40,949 bases of DNA from Sergeia podlipaevii. Lineage: Eukaryota; Euglenozoa; Kinetoplastea; Trypanosomatida; Trypanosomatidae. The position numbers and the translations under genes are program-made. Position 1 is the stretch's first letter; every line of letters starts with the position of its first letter. Location: the NCBI GenBank assembly GCA_030849805.1, contig JASANZ010002061.1, positions 1 to 40,949 of the forward strand, in the 5' to 3' direction. The notes below the pieces were generated by a model. It was not told the origin of the DNA. It saw only the letters and a program-made list of their open reading frames with translations, and did not search any database. Positions 17,315 to 26,319 of the stretch are shown here, piece after piece.

Positions 17315-18859
17315 ATGAATTTGACAAAGAAGAGGACAGAGGATGCGGTGCCCACGTTTTCAGAAAGAATGCGCGCACTGCTTCACTCCCGGGCTGCAAG
17401 ACAGCCACTTCCAGAAGGATACACACGTTGCCCTTTCAATGCGGAGCACACCATCCCGCTTGCTGCACTCGTTACACATCTCACCAAGGTGCACGATGGG
17501 GATGCGCTTAGTCTGTGCGCAGACGCCATGTACTCTGACGCAACGACAGAGAGGAGACGCAAATTCATTGTGGAGGAGCTGAACGGCCCGTTTCTGCGCC
17601 AAGCAGCATCTCTGGTGAGAGACACTAGCAGTAGTACTTCAGAATATAGCTCCTACTCTGACGAAGATGGGGAGAAGGATCGCGACGACGAGTATGATCC
17701 CAGTTGTAACTATCTCAACACCAGTAAAGCGCTCCGCCGCCGTGGCACGAAGACACATGACGGCCCTCGACAGCAGCGGCAGGGAGATCGTAAGCGGCGT
17801 AGATCCATCACGCGTTCTTGCTCCTCTTCGCTGAGTAGCTCCTGCTCCCTTTTGGAACCACGGCCGCTAAACAACGGCAATGACAACAAGGACAGGGCTG
17901 GTGGTAGTGGTGGTGGTGGTTTCAGCGGCAGAGGGGGCTATAACGCAGGGGAGGTGCCACGGCAATACGAACCGCCACCGCAATCGCATGTATTATGTAA
18001 TCCTCTATATCAATCTGACGCTCCCATAGCACCACAGCCATACGATCTGTATTACCCTCTCCCACTGGCAGCAGCAGCAGCACCACTACTACCCCACCAA
18101 CCTCCATTTAGAATGTCATACATGCCTGAAGACGCAATCGCAGGGGCGTTTGCTCCTCAGTACAATAATATGGATATTTATAGCGGATATTTCCCCACCA
18201 CCACCCCGGTACCTCTCGAGCATTGTCATGCGCCGTTGGCGCCGCCGCCGCCACCACAACAGCAATATCAGCAGCAGCAGCCTGATGGTATGACTCACCC
18301 CACTCCTTACTTCTATCCCTTGGATACCACCGCCTCTGCGTCCTTTCCCCCCCTTCTTTCCACGCCGATCTTATCTACCCCGCAAGCTGACCAGCAGTAT
18401 TCAATTTTTTCTGAACCTCACGCTGCGGCGTCTACAGCACCTATAAGTGGCAATATTCTCGCCGCCGCAGGTGGTATCACGCGCTCTCGGATGGTAGAGC
18501 AGGCATGGGGTAGCTGTTGTCTCGCTCTTCACTACACCGCGCCACCGACACCGGCACAAGATGTACCTCATGATGAGCCCTCTGATACCACCTCCAACGC
18601 CGCGCCTGCTGCTGCTTCTCCATCCTTTTGCAATTCAGTAATGAAGGAGGCGTGGCGGCACATACTGCATATTAGTAGCGCTGCTTCACAGCACATGGAG
18701 GATATCATTGTGTTGGGCCCTCGTATCGTGATTCGGTTTGATGCTCCGCAGTGGTGTGATGCAGCAAGGCAATGCCTTGCCAATAGCGCGGAACAGACAG
18801 GGGAAGCAGTGGATAGAGGGCGTGAATATATTCAGTTCAAGCTGGACGGACGGATGTGA
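17315..18859 (+). CDS. CHHC-like zinc-finger protein with disordered Q/P-rich middle
   Basis: A 514-residue protein. Residues 39-60 carry Cys39, His45, His55 and His60 in the context CPFNAEHTIPLAALVTHLTK. This closely follows the CHHC finger of U11-48K, TRM13 and GTSF1 (C-x5-H-x9-H-x3-C, often CPYDxNH and a final HLxKC), except that the last ligand would be His one residue later. CHHC fingers bind RNA, so an RNA-related role is inferred. Residues 100-190 are acidic, then Arg/Ser-rich. Residues 190-390 are disordered and rich in Gly, Pro, Gln and Tyr. A second ordered block at about 400-514 ends in alternating strands and a helix (DIIVLGPRIVIRF, then QWCDAARQCLAN), with no recognised family. 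No second CHHC finger is seen, unlike GTSF1, and no methyltransferase domain, unlike TRM13. Confidence 0.75.
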   Translation: MNLTKKRTEDAVPTFSERMRALLHSRAARQPLPEGYTRCPFNAEHTIPLAALVTHLTKVHDGDALSLCADAMYSDATTERRRKFIVEELNGPFLRQAASLVRDTSSSTSEYSSYSDEDGEKDRDDEYDPSCNYLNTSKALRRRGTKTHDGPRQQRQGDRKRRRSITRSCSSSLSSSCSLLEPRPLNNGNDNKDRAGGSGGGGFSGRGGYNAGEVPRQYEPPPQSHVLCNPLYQSDAPIAPQPYDLYYPLPLAAAAAPLLPHQPPFRMSYMPEDAIAGAFAPQYNNMDIYSGYFPTTTPVPLEHCHAPLAPPPPPQQQYQQQQPDGMTHPTPYFYPLDTTASASFPPLLSTPILSTPQADQQYSIFSEPHAAASTAPISGNILAAAGGITRSRMVEQAWGSCCLALHYTAPPTPAQDVPHDEPSDTTSNAAPAAASPSFCNSVMKEAWRHILHISSAASQHMEDIIVLGPRIVIRFDAPQWCDAARQCLANSAEQTGEAVDRGREYIQFKLDGRM

Positions 18860-19550
18860 GAAATTTTTTGGAGAGATGTCAGCGTACATGTGCATACTCA
18901 GGCGTACATATACTCAAATCGGGGAGCATATGTATGCATGCAGAGCACAACGCCATCTTGCTCTGTCTTAACTACATGTTTATTCCTTTTCTCCGCGTAG
19001 TCAACGAGTAGCATGTAAACGGAGCGTAATCATTAACGCTGATGATACCTATTTAAAAAAACAAAAATGTTTTTTTTTTTGGTTGTTGTTGTTGTTTGCA
19101 AAGTGATGCACTAATGTATCTGCGGCAACTACGTATAGCAAGGTTGCTTTTATGTATATCGAGCAATTCTGCTACGTGCATCTATCAATCTTCAATGTTC
19201 TTCTTTTCTTTTTTCTTTTTCTAAAAAAAATATGGTGTATTGCCTCTATCTCAAAAAAGGGAGATAAAAGAGTAACAGAATTAGCATTAGGGTTTTTTGT
19301 TGTTCTTTTTCTTGTTATCGATACATATCTTACAGAGCATTGCTAGCTAGAAAAAAAGAGGGGAGAAAAACAAAGGTCGACTGAGTCTTTGTGGTTAGTA
19401 TATATATTTGATATTGTCATAACTCACTCACATCTACTGGAAGATTCAACGACCTTGTGTACAGATACACACACACATATTTAAGTACTTGGAGAAAGAA
19501 AGGAAAAAACGACGAGAGAAGAAAACAACATATTTTTTTTGTTGATCAAC
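18860..19550. other. Intergenic region
   Basis: AT-rich spacer with T-runs near 19070 and 19200 and a short CA run near 19468. It holds the 3' UTR of the zinc-finger gene and the roughly 215-nt ATG-free leader of the Kelch/BTB gene. No RNA gene seen. Confidence 0.55.
19291..19335 (+). promoter_or_regulatory. Candidate trans-splice acceptor for the Kelch/BTB gene
   Basis: A T/C-rich tract ends in CTTACAG, with AG at 19334-19335. No ATG occurs between here and 19551, although a closer unrecognised acceptor is possible. Confidence 0.45.
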
Positions 19551-22500
19551 ATGAGCAACGATGAAGTGCCACTAGAGGACATGCAAGCCCTCCTCGCTGA
19601 GCTCGAGGGTGTGGGAGGTCATGTCAGTCAAGATGTGGCTCGTCCATACAGCCGGAAAGCGAAGGGGACGATCGGCAGCACAAGCGTTCTTGATGAGCAG
19701 CAGAACCGATTTGTCCGCAATCGCCGCAGCTCTTTATGTGGTGTTACAGCGAGCTCCACGTCTCCCTCAATCACGCCTCCGCCTGCTGCGAGCGGTGGCG
19801 CAAGCAATCCTAGCGATAGAGGGGTCGGCAAGCCCCATGTACTTGCGCCTAACTCTATCTCAGGGACCGCCTTCTCTACATACGCCACCTCACCTTCTGG
19901 AGGCGGCTTTCCTGATGCAGAACCGCGCAATCAACGCGTTGTACCGCTCGGCGTGCGTCTTGCTCCTCTTGGAGCTCCCGGTGCAGGCCAGACAGGAGGA
20001 CTTCCCGCCATCAGCCCAACGAAGGGACCTCTTGATAGCATTGCGCCACACGCACCCAGCTTGCAACAGCAACAGCAACAGCAGCAGCACCTGCCATCCC
20101 TCACAAAGAGCCTCAATCCATACCCGGCGCTCAACGGTGGTGCGGTCGGCGCATCGCTGGCGAAGCTACCACCAGCATCCATGGATGTTTTGCTGCGCGA
20201 GCGCATGATTCAGCAAGAGCAGGACTCCCTCGCTGAGGCGTCCCTCACCGCAGCCGCAAATACTCATCCAGATAGTCACCAGAGTGCCTTTGATGCCACT
20301 ACTAGCAAGGCATCCAAGAGTACATCCGCGACCACCCCTGAGGAATATCGGGAGGCCAACTTCTTACCCATCATGTGTGCTCGCTACCTCCGCCCTGAAG
20401 GCTTGACCCCACGTGGTCGCTGGGGCCACACCCTCACCTCTATTGACTCCGCTAAAATGTTTATGTTCGGCGGCATGGACGCTGGTGGCGACACAGCCGA
20501 CCTATTTGAGTTTGACACCGGCACAATTGCTTGGGATCCCGCCTTCATCGCTGGCGGCGGTCTTCCCGCTGCACGCTACGGTCATGCAGCCTGCGCCTAC
20601 GAGGGCCGCTACTTGATCATCAGCGGTGGTGCCTGCCAGAACGCGACGCAGCTCTTTGGTGATATCCACATGTTTGACATTTCTACGTGTGAGTGGTCCT
20701 GCTTGTGGGACGGCACAAAGATGAGCACGCACGCACCGAGTGCTCGCTTTGGTCATACAATGGTATTGAGGGAGGACAGACTCTACATTTACGGCGGGCG
20801 TGTCATGAAATCTGCCGCCGCACGCGGGGCTCTCAGCGGTGGCGGTGGTTCTGCTGGAGAAAGCGGTGCTGCGCCGACGACGACGCTGGCAAACGCGGAT
20901 GTGTATGTTTTTTCGCTCAACACGCTGCGCTGGCGCCGCCGACTCCGCAGTGGTGGTGCTTCTCGCAAGACCGAGGCAACGGAGGGGTCCGAGGAGTCGC
21001 GCCGGGCGGTCAACCCTGTTCACCGCGCGCACCACGCTGCGTGTGGGCAGGGTGACATGATGTATATCAACGGCGGCAGCGGCGCAGGCGGAGCGGTCTT
21101 AAACGATACATGGGCTCTCCACCTCACGACAGGGGAGTGGCAGTGTCTACACACCGGTGCCAGTGCCGATGCCATCCCACGAGAGAAGCATGACATGTTT
21201 GTGTGTGGGGAGGCAGTGTTGCTGGTGGGAGGGTGCAGCGCGAGCATGTTTAATGAACGAGTAGCGGGCAAGTTTACCAATTTTGTCTCTGTGATGCCGC
21301 TGATTGGGCAGCAAACTCCCTGTTGGATTCCTGTTGCGATGGGCAACGTGTCGACTGTGGCGCCCAACAAGAAGTCCTTTGCAGCTGCATTCCATGGTGG
21401 CTTCGTGTACGTGTTTGGCGGTGTCTGTGGGTCAGAGCCAGCGACCAATGCTATGGTTCGATTCCTCGCTGCCGACGGATACGTTTCGGTGAGTGCGCGT
21501 GCGGCCATGGTGGCGGGGGATAACGCACTACGTACGATGATGCATCGTCTTCGTGACAAGCCCGGTGTGCCTTGTGATGTTTATATCGTGGCTGGCGCTT
21601 CTGCTGGGCAAGACGGCGGTAAAAGCAGCGGTGGGGGAGGATCCTCCTCGGCAGTTGGCTTTCATAAGGTCTTCCTGCAGCATCGTGCGCCAGAACTGTG
21701 GGTGGCTCTTCAAGCATGCCGCTCTGAGTCGTGGTCTGCGGGAAATGCTCCTGCAGCCTCGCTTCAGGCGCGCAGACGTAACAGCAACAGCATGTCTGGC
21801 TCCGCCGTGATGGACACCATCATGCAAAAACTGAACGACACCGATGCGAACGAGAAGGTTGGCGGCATAGCCTCACCTCATCCTCCACCTTCACGTGAGC
21901 CTTTAGGCGTGCCACCTTCATCATCATCGTCTTCTTCGAACTCTATTCTTGCCTACTACACTCAAGGGAACTCGCGAGTGCAAGGACTCCCTGTGCCGCT
22001 TACGAGTGATGAGCTGGCGTGCATCAATGATTTCATCTGCTACGGTGGACTGCGTGCGGAGTTTCGGCTTTTGCTGGAAGAAGAAGAGCCCGCAGCAGCA
22101 GCAGCAGCCACTGGAGAAGAGAAGGAGGAGGCGGATGACAGCAACTCCATGGCAGGAGGCCAGCGCACCCGTCTCACGCGCACTCTACAGTCCATCAGAA
22201 CTGCTGCGCAGGTATACAAGCTGCCGACACTTTGTGATATCTGCGAAGGGTTGCTCGCCGGTAGTGCCCGTCATGTTGCCAAGGCGCGTACCGCCAGCAC
22301 CGCACAACTCCGTAAAGACCTGCTGAATATGCTAAGCACTTCAGCATCCCCCAACAGTTTGGCTACCATGACCGCGTTGTTTGTGGATCCACATACACAG
22401 CAGCAATCGGGCCACGCACTCCACCCGCTCGTACTCATGGCTGCCAGCACATTCTTTGCTGACCTTCTCAGGCCGCTCTACACTGGAGAGAAAACGTCCT

Positions 22501-23024
22501 TTCAAGTCGGTCCTGTGGCAGCCAAGGTGACGGTGAGCTCGCTGATCGGCTCCACCTCAAAGCGTGCGGTGCTGGTAGGCCCTGTGGCGGTGCCCAAGTT
22601 AGCCATTCAGCCAATTCTGCGATTTCTTTACACTCAGCAACTGCACGTGCCACGGGAGGTGGCGCTCGAAACAATGATTGGGGCTCACCTGCTAGGCCTC
22701 TCGCAGCTTCAGGCGTATGCAGAGTCCATTGTAGCCCGTGAGGAGGTGAACTATGACACCTGCTGTTCTTTTTACTATCTTGCGCGCCGCTACGGAGCCA
22801 CGCTGCTGGAAGAGATGTCCTTGCTGACGGCAGTATCGGGGTATGCGGAGGTGCGGCACAATGTCGCGTACTTGAGTCTGTCTGACGAGGACAAGCTCAG
22901 TATTGATGCGGTGGCGAATGAACTGGGGTCTGCCACGTGGGTACCACCGCCACAGCCTACAGCAGAAATGAAACCGGCTGGAAGCTACGAGGCGCGCTGG
23001 GATGCTGCTGCACCGCGAATGTAA
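19551..23024 (+). CDS. Kelch-repeat / double BTB-BACK protein (LZTR1-like layout)
   Basis: A 1157-residue protein. The ATG at 19551 is chosen because upstream codons in frame lack an ATG. Residues 1-270 are disordered, with a Gln run near 170. Kelch-type blades follow: RWGHTLTS...MFMFGGMD near 290, ARYGHAACAY...LIISGG near 340, ARFGHTMVL...LYIYGG near 397, one with MMYINGG near 500, one with VLLVGG near 557 and one with FVYVFGG near 615. Then comes a split BTB: CDVYIVAG...FHKVFLQHRAPELW near 674-715, interrupted by a Ser-rich insertion and resumed near 815. A short BACK-like helix pair (QVYKLPTLCDICEGLL) lies near 885-900. A second BTB spans about 957-1062 (VLMAASTFFADLLRPLYTGE, ILRFLYTQQLHVP), with a BACK-like region to about 1120. 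Kelch-BTB-BACK proteins typically act as CUL3 ubiquitin-ligase adaptors; LZTR1 has this tandem order. A ligase role here is inference. Confidence 0.85.
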   Translation: MSNDEVPLEDMQALLAELEGVGGHVSQDVARPYSRKAKGTIGSTSVLDEQQNRFVRNRRSSLCGVTASSTSPSITPPPAASGGASNPSDRGVGKPHVLAPNSISGTAFSTYATSPSGGGFPDAEPRNQRVVPLGVRLAPLGAPGAGQTGGLPAISPTKGPLDSIAPHAPSLQQQQQQQQHLPSLTKSLNPYPALNGGAVGASLAKLPPASMDVLLRERMIQQEQDSLAEASLTAAANTHPDSHQSAFDATTSKASKSTSATTPEEYREANFLPIMCARYLRPEGLTPRGRWGHTLTSIDSAKMFMFGGMDAGGDTADLFEFDTGTIAWDPAFIAGGGLPAARYGHAACAYEGRYLIISGGACQNATQLFGDIHMFDISTCEWSCLWDGTKMSTHAPSARFGHTMVLREDRLYIYGGRVMKSAAARGALSGGGGSAGESGAAPTTTLANADVYVFSLNTLRWRRRLRSGGASRKTEATEGSEESRRAVNPVHRAHHAACGQGDMMYINGGSGAGGAVLNDTWALHLTTGEWQCLHTGASADAIPREKHDMFVCGEAVLLVGGCSASMFNERVAGKFTNFVSVMPLIGQQTPCWIPVAMGNVSTVAPNKKSFAAAFHGGFVYVFGGVCGSEPATNAMVRFLAADGYVSVSARAAMVAGDNALRTMMHRLRDKPGVPCDVYIVAGASAGQDGGKSSGGGGSSSAVGFHKVFLQHRAPELWVALQACRSESWSAGNAPAASLQARRRNSNSMSGSAVMDTIMQKLNDTDANEKVGGIASPHPPPSREPLGVPPSSSSSSSNSILAYYTQGNSRVQGLPVPLTSDELACINDFICYGGLRAEFRLLLEEEEPAAAAAATGEEKEEADDSNSMAGGQRTRLTRTLQSIRTAAQVYKLPTLCDICEGLLAGSARHVAKARTASTAQLRKDLLNMLSTSASPNSLATMTALFVDPHTQQQSGHALHPLVLMAASTFFADLLRPLYTGEKTSFQVGPVAAKVTVSSLIGSTSKRAVLVGPVAVPKLAIQPILRFLYTQQLHVPREVALETMIGAHLLGLSQLQAYAESIVAREEVNYDTCCSFYYLARRYGATLLEEMSLLTAVSGYAEVRHNVAYLSLSDEDKLSIDAVANELGSATWVPPPQPTAEMKPAGSYEARWDAAAPRM

Positions 23025-23196
23025 GAAAGAAAAGCATAACGGAGAAAACATGTAGGCACACAGAGAATGCTCAGAAGCAGCAATCGCAAAGGAGGGCGAG
23101 AGGAGTAAGTAGAAAAACTATTAAAAAGGGAAGATGGGCATGCATATGTTTCAATTTTCTTTTTTTTTCCGTTGTTCGCTTATGGATGCCTTGTGC

Positions 23197-23198
<2 letters not shown>

Positions 23199-23230
<32 letters not shown>

Positions 23231-23241
23231 TGTGTGTGTGT
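23199..23241. repeat. (GT)n microsatellite with CG interruption
   Basis: About 43 bases of GT repeat interrupted once by GCGC, about 175 bases after the Kelch/BTB stop codon. Confidence 0.9.
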
Positions 23242-23709
23242 TTTGCAGCAGTATAGGTGTATGTCGTTGATAAAAGTCGATGAGGAGGAAGAAAAACATT
23301 TTAAAGAAATTGAGTAAGTGCGTAGCTCTAGCTGCTAATCTTCAAAGACATGAAGCTTGAGAGTGGTAGATGCGATATGTACCACGTATTTGCGACGAAA
23401 GCATTTTTTTTTTTGCTCAATATTGATATATTATTACTAGTACTATTGTTAGCAGTGTCTTTCATGTTTGATTGTTTGCTTGTTTTTTTATTTATTATTA
23501 TTATTTTGCATTTATCATCGATTTGATTGCTATATAAAGATGCTATTACTATAATTACTTGCTATTTTTACCTTACGCTGACATACACACGCGATATTGC
23601 GAGTAATGCGAGAGAGGAAAAGGAGAGAGAAAAAAAAAAAAAGAATGGTTACCATTGAGAAAAGCGGGTATTTTCACTTCTTCATTTTTCACGCATATCG
23701 AGTAGTAGA

Positions 23710-23712
23710 GTG

Positions 23713-23745
<33 letters not shown>
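23710..23745. repeat. (GT)n microsatellite
   Basis: About 36 bases of GT repeat with one GC variation, in the same spacer as the previous one. Confidence 0.9.
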
Positions 23746-24157
23746 ACGTGTATAGGATAGAGAGAGAGTTCTTGTCATATATAGGTGGTTTTAAGGATGA
23801 ATCTCCTCCTTCACCGTTAAATCTGTACGATTTATGTATATTTATTATTGTGATACCTTCAAGATCGTTGCATTACCGGTTTTTTACTATTATATCTATT
23901 TACTTTTTTGTATTTACTCACTGGCTCTCAATACTTATTACGAAGTTTCAAAAGAAAGGTAGACATATACATATATTTTTGCCTGAGCCATATCAGTCAG
24001 AATTCTCAATACATTGTTCTAAAGAAAAAAAAATCAACCCTTATGCTCACACGCACACGATACTTTTGTTTTTATTTGTCATCCTTTATATATAATATTC
24101 GTTTGTTTACTTGAATATTTATATCATGTGTGTTAGGTACATCTTCTCATTCGCTAT

Positions 24158-24181
24158 ATTATTATTATTATTATTATTATT
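24158..24181. repeat. (TTA)n microsatellite
   Basis: About eight TTA units just upstream of the CT-rich tract preceding the coiled-coil gene. Confidence 0.9.
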
Positions 24182-24188
24182 TGGGGGA

Positions 24189-24254
24189 CTCTGTCTCTCT
24201 CTCTCTCTTTCTTTCTTTTATAATCATTCTTTAAAAAAAAATGGATGGGAAAAG
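24189..24254 (+). promoter_or_regulatory. Candidate trans-splice acceptor for the coiled-coil gene
   Basis: A pure CT-repeat/TTTC tract at about 24191-24220, then the first AG at 24253-24254 after an A-run. The leader from there to 24367 contains no ATG; two ATGs just before the AG would be removed by splicing. Confidence 0.5.
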
Positions 24255-24366
24255 TGGGAGTGAGTGTATAGGACTTCTCCCGTGCTCATATATATATTTA
24301 TTTACAATACGCACGTTTACACAAACAAGCAACTACATAAAATAAAATAAAACGGAAGGTAGAGTA

Positions 24367-26319
24367 ATGTATCATGTTTCATTGGCATTGCGGGAGCTGC
24401 AGACGGGCATCAACATGGGTCGTCTCCGCCTTGCCGAGCAGTTTGCCACGATGGAAGGCTGGCAGTCCTCGCATAGCACACGCTTCGACGCCTATGTGAA
24501 GGAGAAGCGCCAGAAGCATTACTTTGACGCATTTGATCAGCGCGTGGAGCGGGCCTACAACGTCGCTGCGAAGGCACACAAAACTGAGGTGCTCAACTCT
24601 CTCAAGCGCAGGCTCAAGTCAAAGGACGAGAAGTTCACCGCGGCGACGATGTTGGAGATGCGTGGGGCCGTAGAGGATCGGCTTCGTTGGTTGAGAGATG
24701 TGTGGTCGCAGATTGACGCGGACTACCGTAGCAACGACAGCGCACGACAAGAAGTGGCTGCGAAGGAGATCAGCGCCGCGCTGCACGGCGAGCCAGGTGA
24801 TTACATGAAGTGGGTCTACGATCTGAAGCGCGAGGAGCGCTTTGCGGGTGAAAAGCAGAAGGCCGCGTTGAAAGCGGAGATGGAAGGTGCGGAGCTGCCT
24901 GAGGTGTCCGACGAAGAGGCAAACCGGTATCACAATTTGCGGCTCAACATGGCGGAAATAGAGCGTAATGTGGTGAACAAATACGGCGTAGCGGGCCAAC
25001 AACACTGGGCGGAGCTGCAGGCAGCTAAGGATGACCTTTATGAGCGCAAGCTCGACGAAGCAGCGGAGATTTACAAGGAACTGCTAGATCAAAGCTCTCG
25101 CTATGACGAGAGCAGACGGACAGCGCTGCTGCGAAGCAACGTGGAGCGAGTACACGAGGCTCAAGTGCGGTTTAAGGCCTCAATAGAGATGGAAGCGGAG
25201 CGTGAGAAGATGCTAGAGGCGCACAACGCGATGAAGGAGCAGCGTAAGCTGCTCGCCAAGGAGCAACGCGTGCAGCTTTTGAAGGAGGCAGCAGAGCTGA
25301 AGGCACAGGGGAGAGGCTCTGCCGAAGTCGCTAGCATTCTGCGCGAGCGACAGCTAGAACAGCACGCGCGACGTCAAGCAGAGTATCAACTTCGCGAGCA
25401 GGAGAACGTTCTGCAGAAGAAGTCCGCATATCTAAAGATGATTGACGAGTTTCGGCAAGGCGTCGAGGAACGTGAAGGACGCGAACTTCTTGCGCAGCGT
25501 CAGCCGTCCAGCGTAGCGGCCGGAGGGAAAGCACGCAACGTTTTTGGATTTGCAGATGCGGACCGCATCGAGGAGGATGGTGTGGCTGCGTACAATACAA
25601 ATTCCTCCTTTTCTCAAGAGGGCACTAGTGGTGATGGTTCTTCTTCGATGACAGCACGACAGCAAGAAGGGGAGGCACTAGCAGCGGCAGCTGGCAGCAC
25701 GGACACGTATGGCATGATGACGGTCCAGGAACGGCAGGCGCAAAGGGAGCAACAGAGACAGTTATGGCAGGCCATTAAGAAGGACAAGTATGAAGATCCG
25801 TTTGCAACCGTGCACCAGGCTCGTCTCGACGCTGCCAAGTACCACGATCCGATTTACGCCCAAACCTTTCCTCTCAACCTTAAGCAAGGCAAGAAGTACG
25901 GCCGACAGGGCATGGGTGAGATGGCTGCAGGTAATGAGATGGATCGTCAGATTGCTCAAATGGGAAGACGAAATACTTCCAAGTATGTGGCGTGGGGCGT
26001 GCATTCTCCTATTACGCACGACTTGGATGGGGATGGTGACACGGACTACATGGTGGCGACCGCCTGGCACGTAAGGGACAAAGAAACGGGAGACATCGAC
26101 TGGCGCTACGAGAAGAAGAAAGGTGGTGCCGTCTTTAGAGGTCCGCGGTTTTATCGGATTGGCGCTGAAAGGGATGCGGCGGATCCAGGCGAGCGGACGA
26201 TGGACCCACATCCACCTACAGAGCATGAAAAGCAACTTGCAAGGCAGAAGAAGAGTAGAAACAGCGGTGGTGGTGGTGTGCTACCTCCTGGAGGACCTGC
26301 GAACTGGAGAAGTAGTTAA
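24367..26319 (+). CDS. Charged coiled-coil protein with one Asp-rich calcium-loop-like motif
   Basis: A 650-residue protein starting at the first ATG after the predicted acceptor; Met17 is an alternative start. Residues 30-390 are almost entirely helical, rich in Glu, Lys, Arg, Ala and Gln with heptad-like stretches, so long coiled coils are likely. Residues 395-450 are a Ser/Gly-rich linker. The C-terminal part from about 450 is more globular, with aromatic and Gly-rich segments such as YHDPIYAQTFPLNLKQGKKYG. It contains HDLDGDGDTDYMVAT at 551-565, where Asp552, 554, 556, 558 and 560 alternate as in an EF-hand, dockerin or FG-GAP/VCBS calcium loop. Only one copy is present, so no integrin-type propeller is implied. 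The end is basic and Gly/Pro-rich. I do not recognise the family; a structural role in the cytoskeleton or an organelle is a guess. Confidence 0.82.
   Translation: MYHVSLALRELQTGINMGRLRLAEQFATMEGWQSSHSTRFDAYVKEKRQKHYFDAFDQRVERAYNVAAKAHKTEVLNSLKRRLKSKDEKFTAATMLEMRGAVEDRLRWLRDVWSQIDADYRSNDSARQEVAAKEISAALHGEPGDYMKWVYDLKREERFAGEKQKAALKAEMEGAELPEVSDEEANRYHNLRLNMAEIERNVVNKYGVAGQQHWAELQAAKDDLYERKLDEAAEIYKELLDQSSRYDESRRTALLRSNVERVHEAQVRFKASIEMEAEREKMLEAHNAMKEQRKLLAKEQRVQLLKEAAELKAQGRGSAEVASILRERQLEQHARRQAEYQLREQENVLQKKSAYLKMIDEFRQGVEEREGRELLAQRQPSSVAAGGKARNVFGFADADRIEEDGVAAYNTNSSFSQEGTSGDGSSSMTARQQEGEALAAAAGSTDTYGMMTVQERQAQREQQRQLWQAIKKDKYEDPFATVHQARLDAAKYHDPIYAQTFPLNLKQGKKYGRQGMGEMAAGNEMDRQIAQMGRRNTSKYVAWGVHSPITHDLDGDGDTDYMVATAWHVRDKETGDIDWRYEKKKGGAVFRGPRFYRIGAERDAADPGERTMDPHPPTEHEKQLARQKKSRNSGGGGVLPPGGPANWRSS

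Larger units (their letters stand above)
23025..24366. other. Intergenic region, 1.3 kb
   Basis: AT-rich spacer with two long GT repeats, a TTA repeat and CT-rich tracts, each listed separately. Short ORFs encode repeat-derived peptides only. No RNA gene recognised. Confidence 0.6.

Noticed and set aside
19609..20208. 199-codon + strand ORF in another frame at the start of the Kelch/BTB gene
   Set aside because: It lies inside the disordered N-terminal region of the main frame, with low-complexity sequence and no domain.
20502..21559. Two minus-strand ORFs of 177 and 179 codons opposite the Kelch/BTB gene
   Set aside because: They lie fully antisense to a gene with clear domains, and their composition is that expected from reverse-complement GC-rich coding sequence.
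23199..23745. GT repeats considered as a CRISPR-like or other structured array
   Set aside because: They are plain dinucleotide repeats without spacers; the context is eukaryotic.
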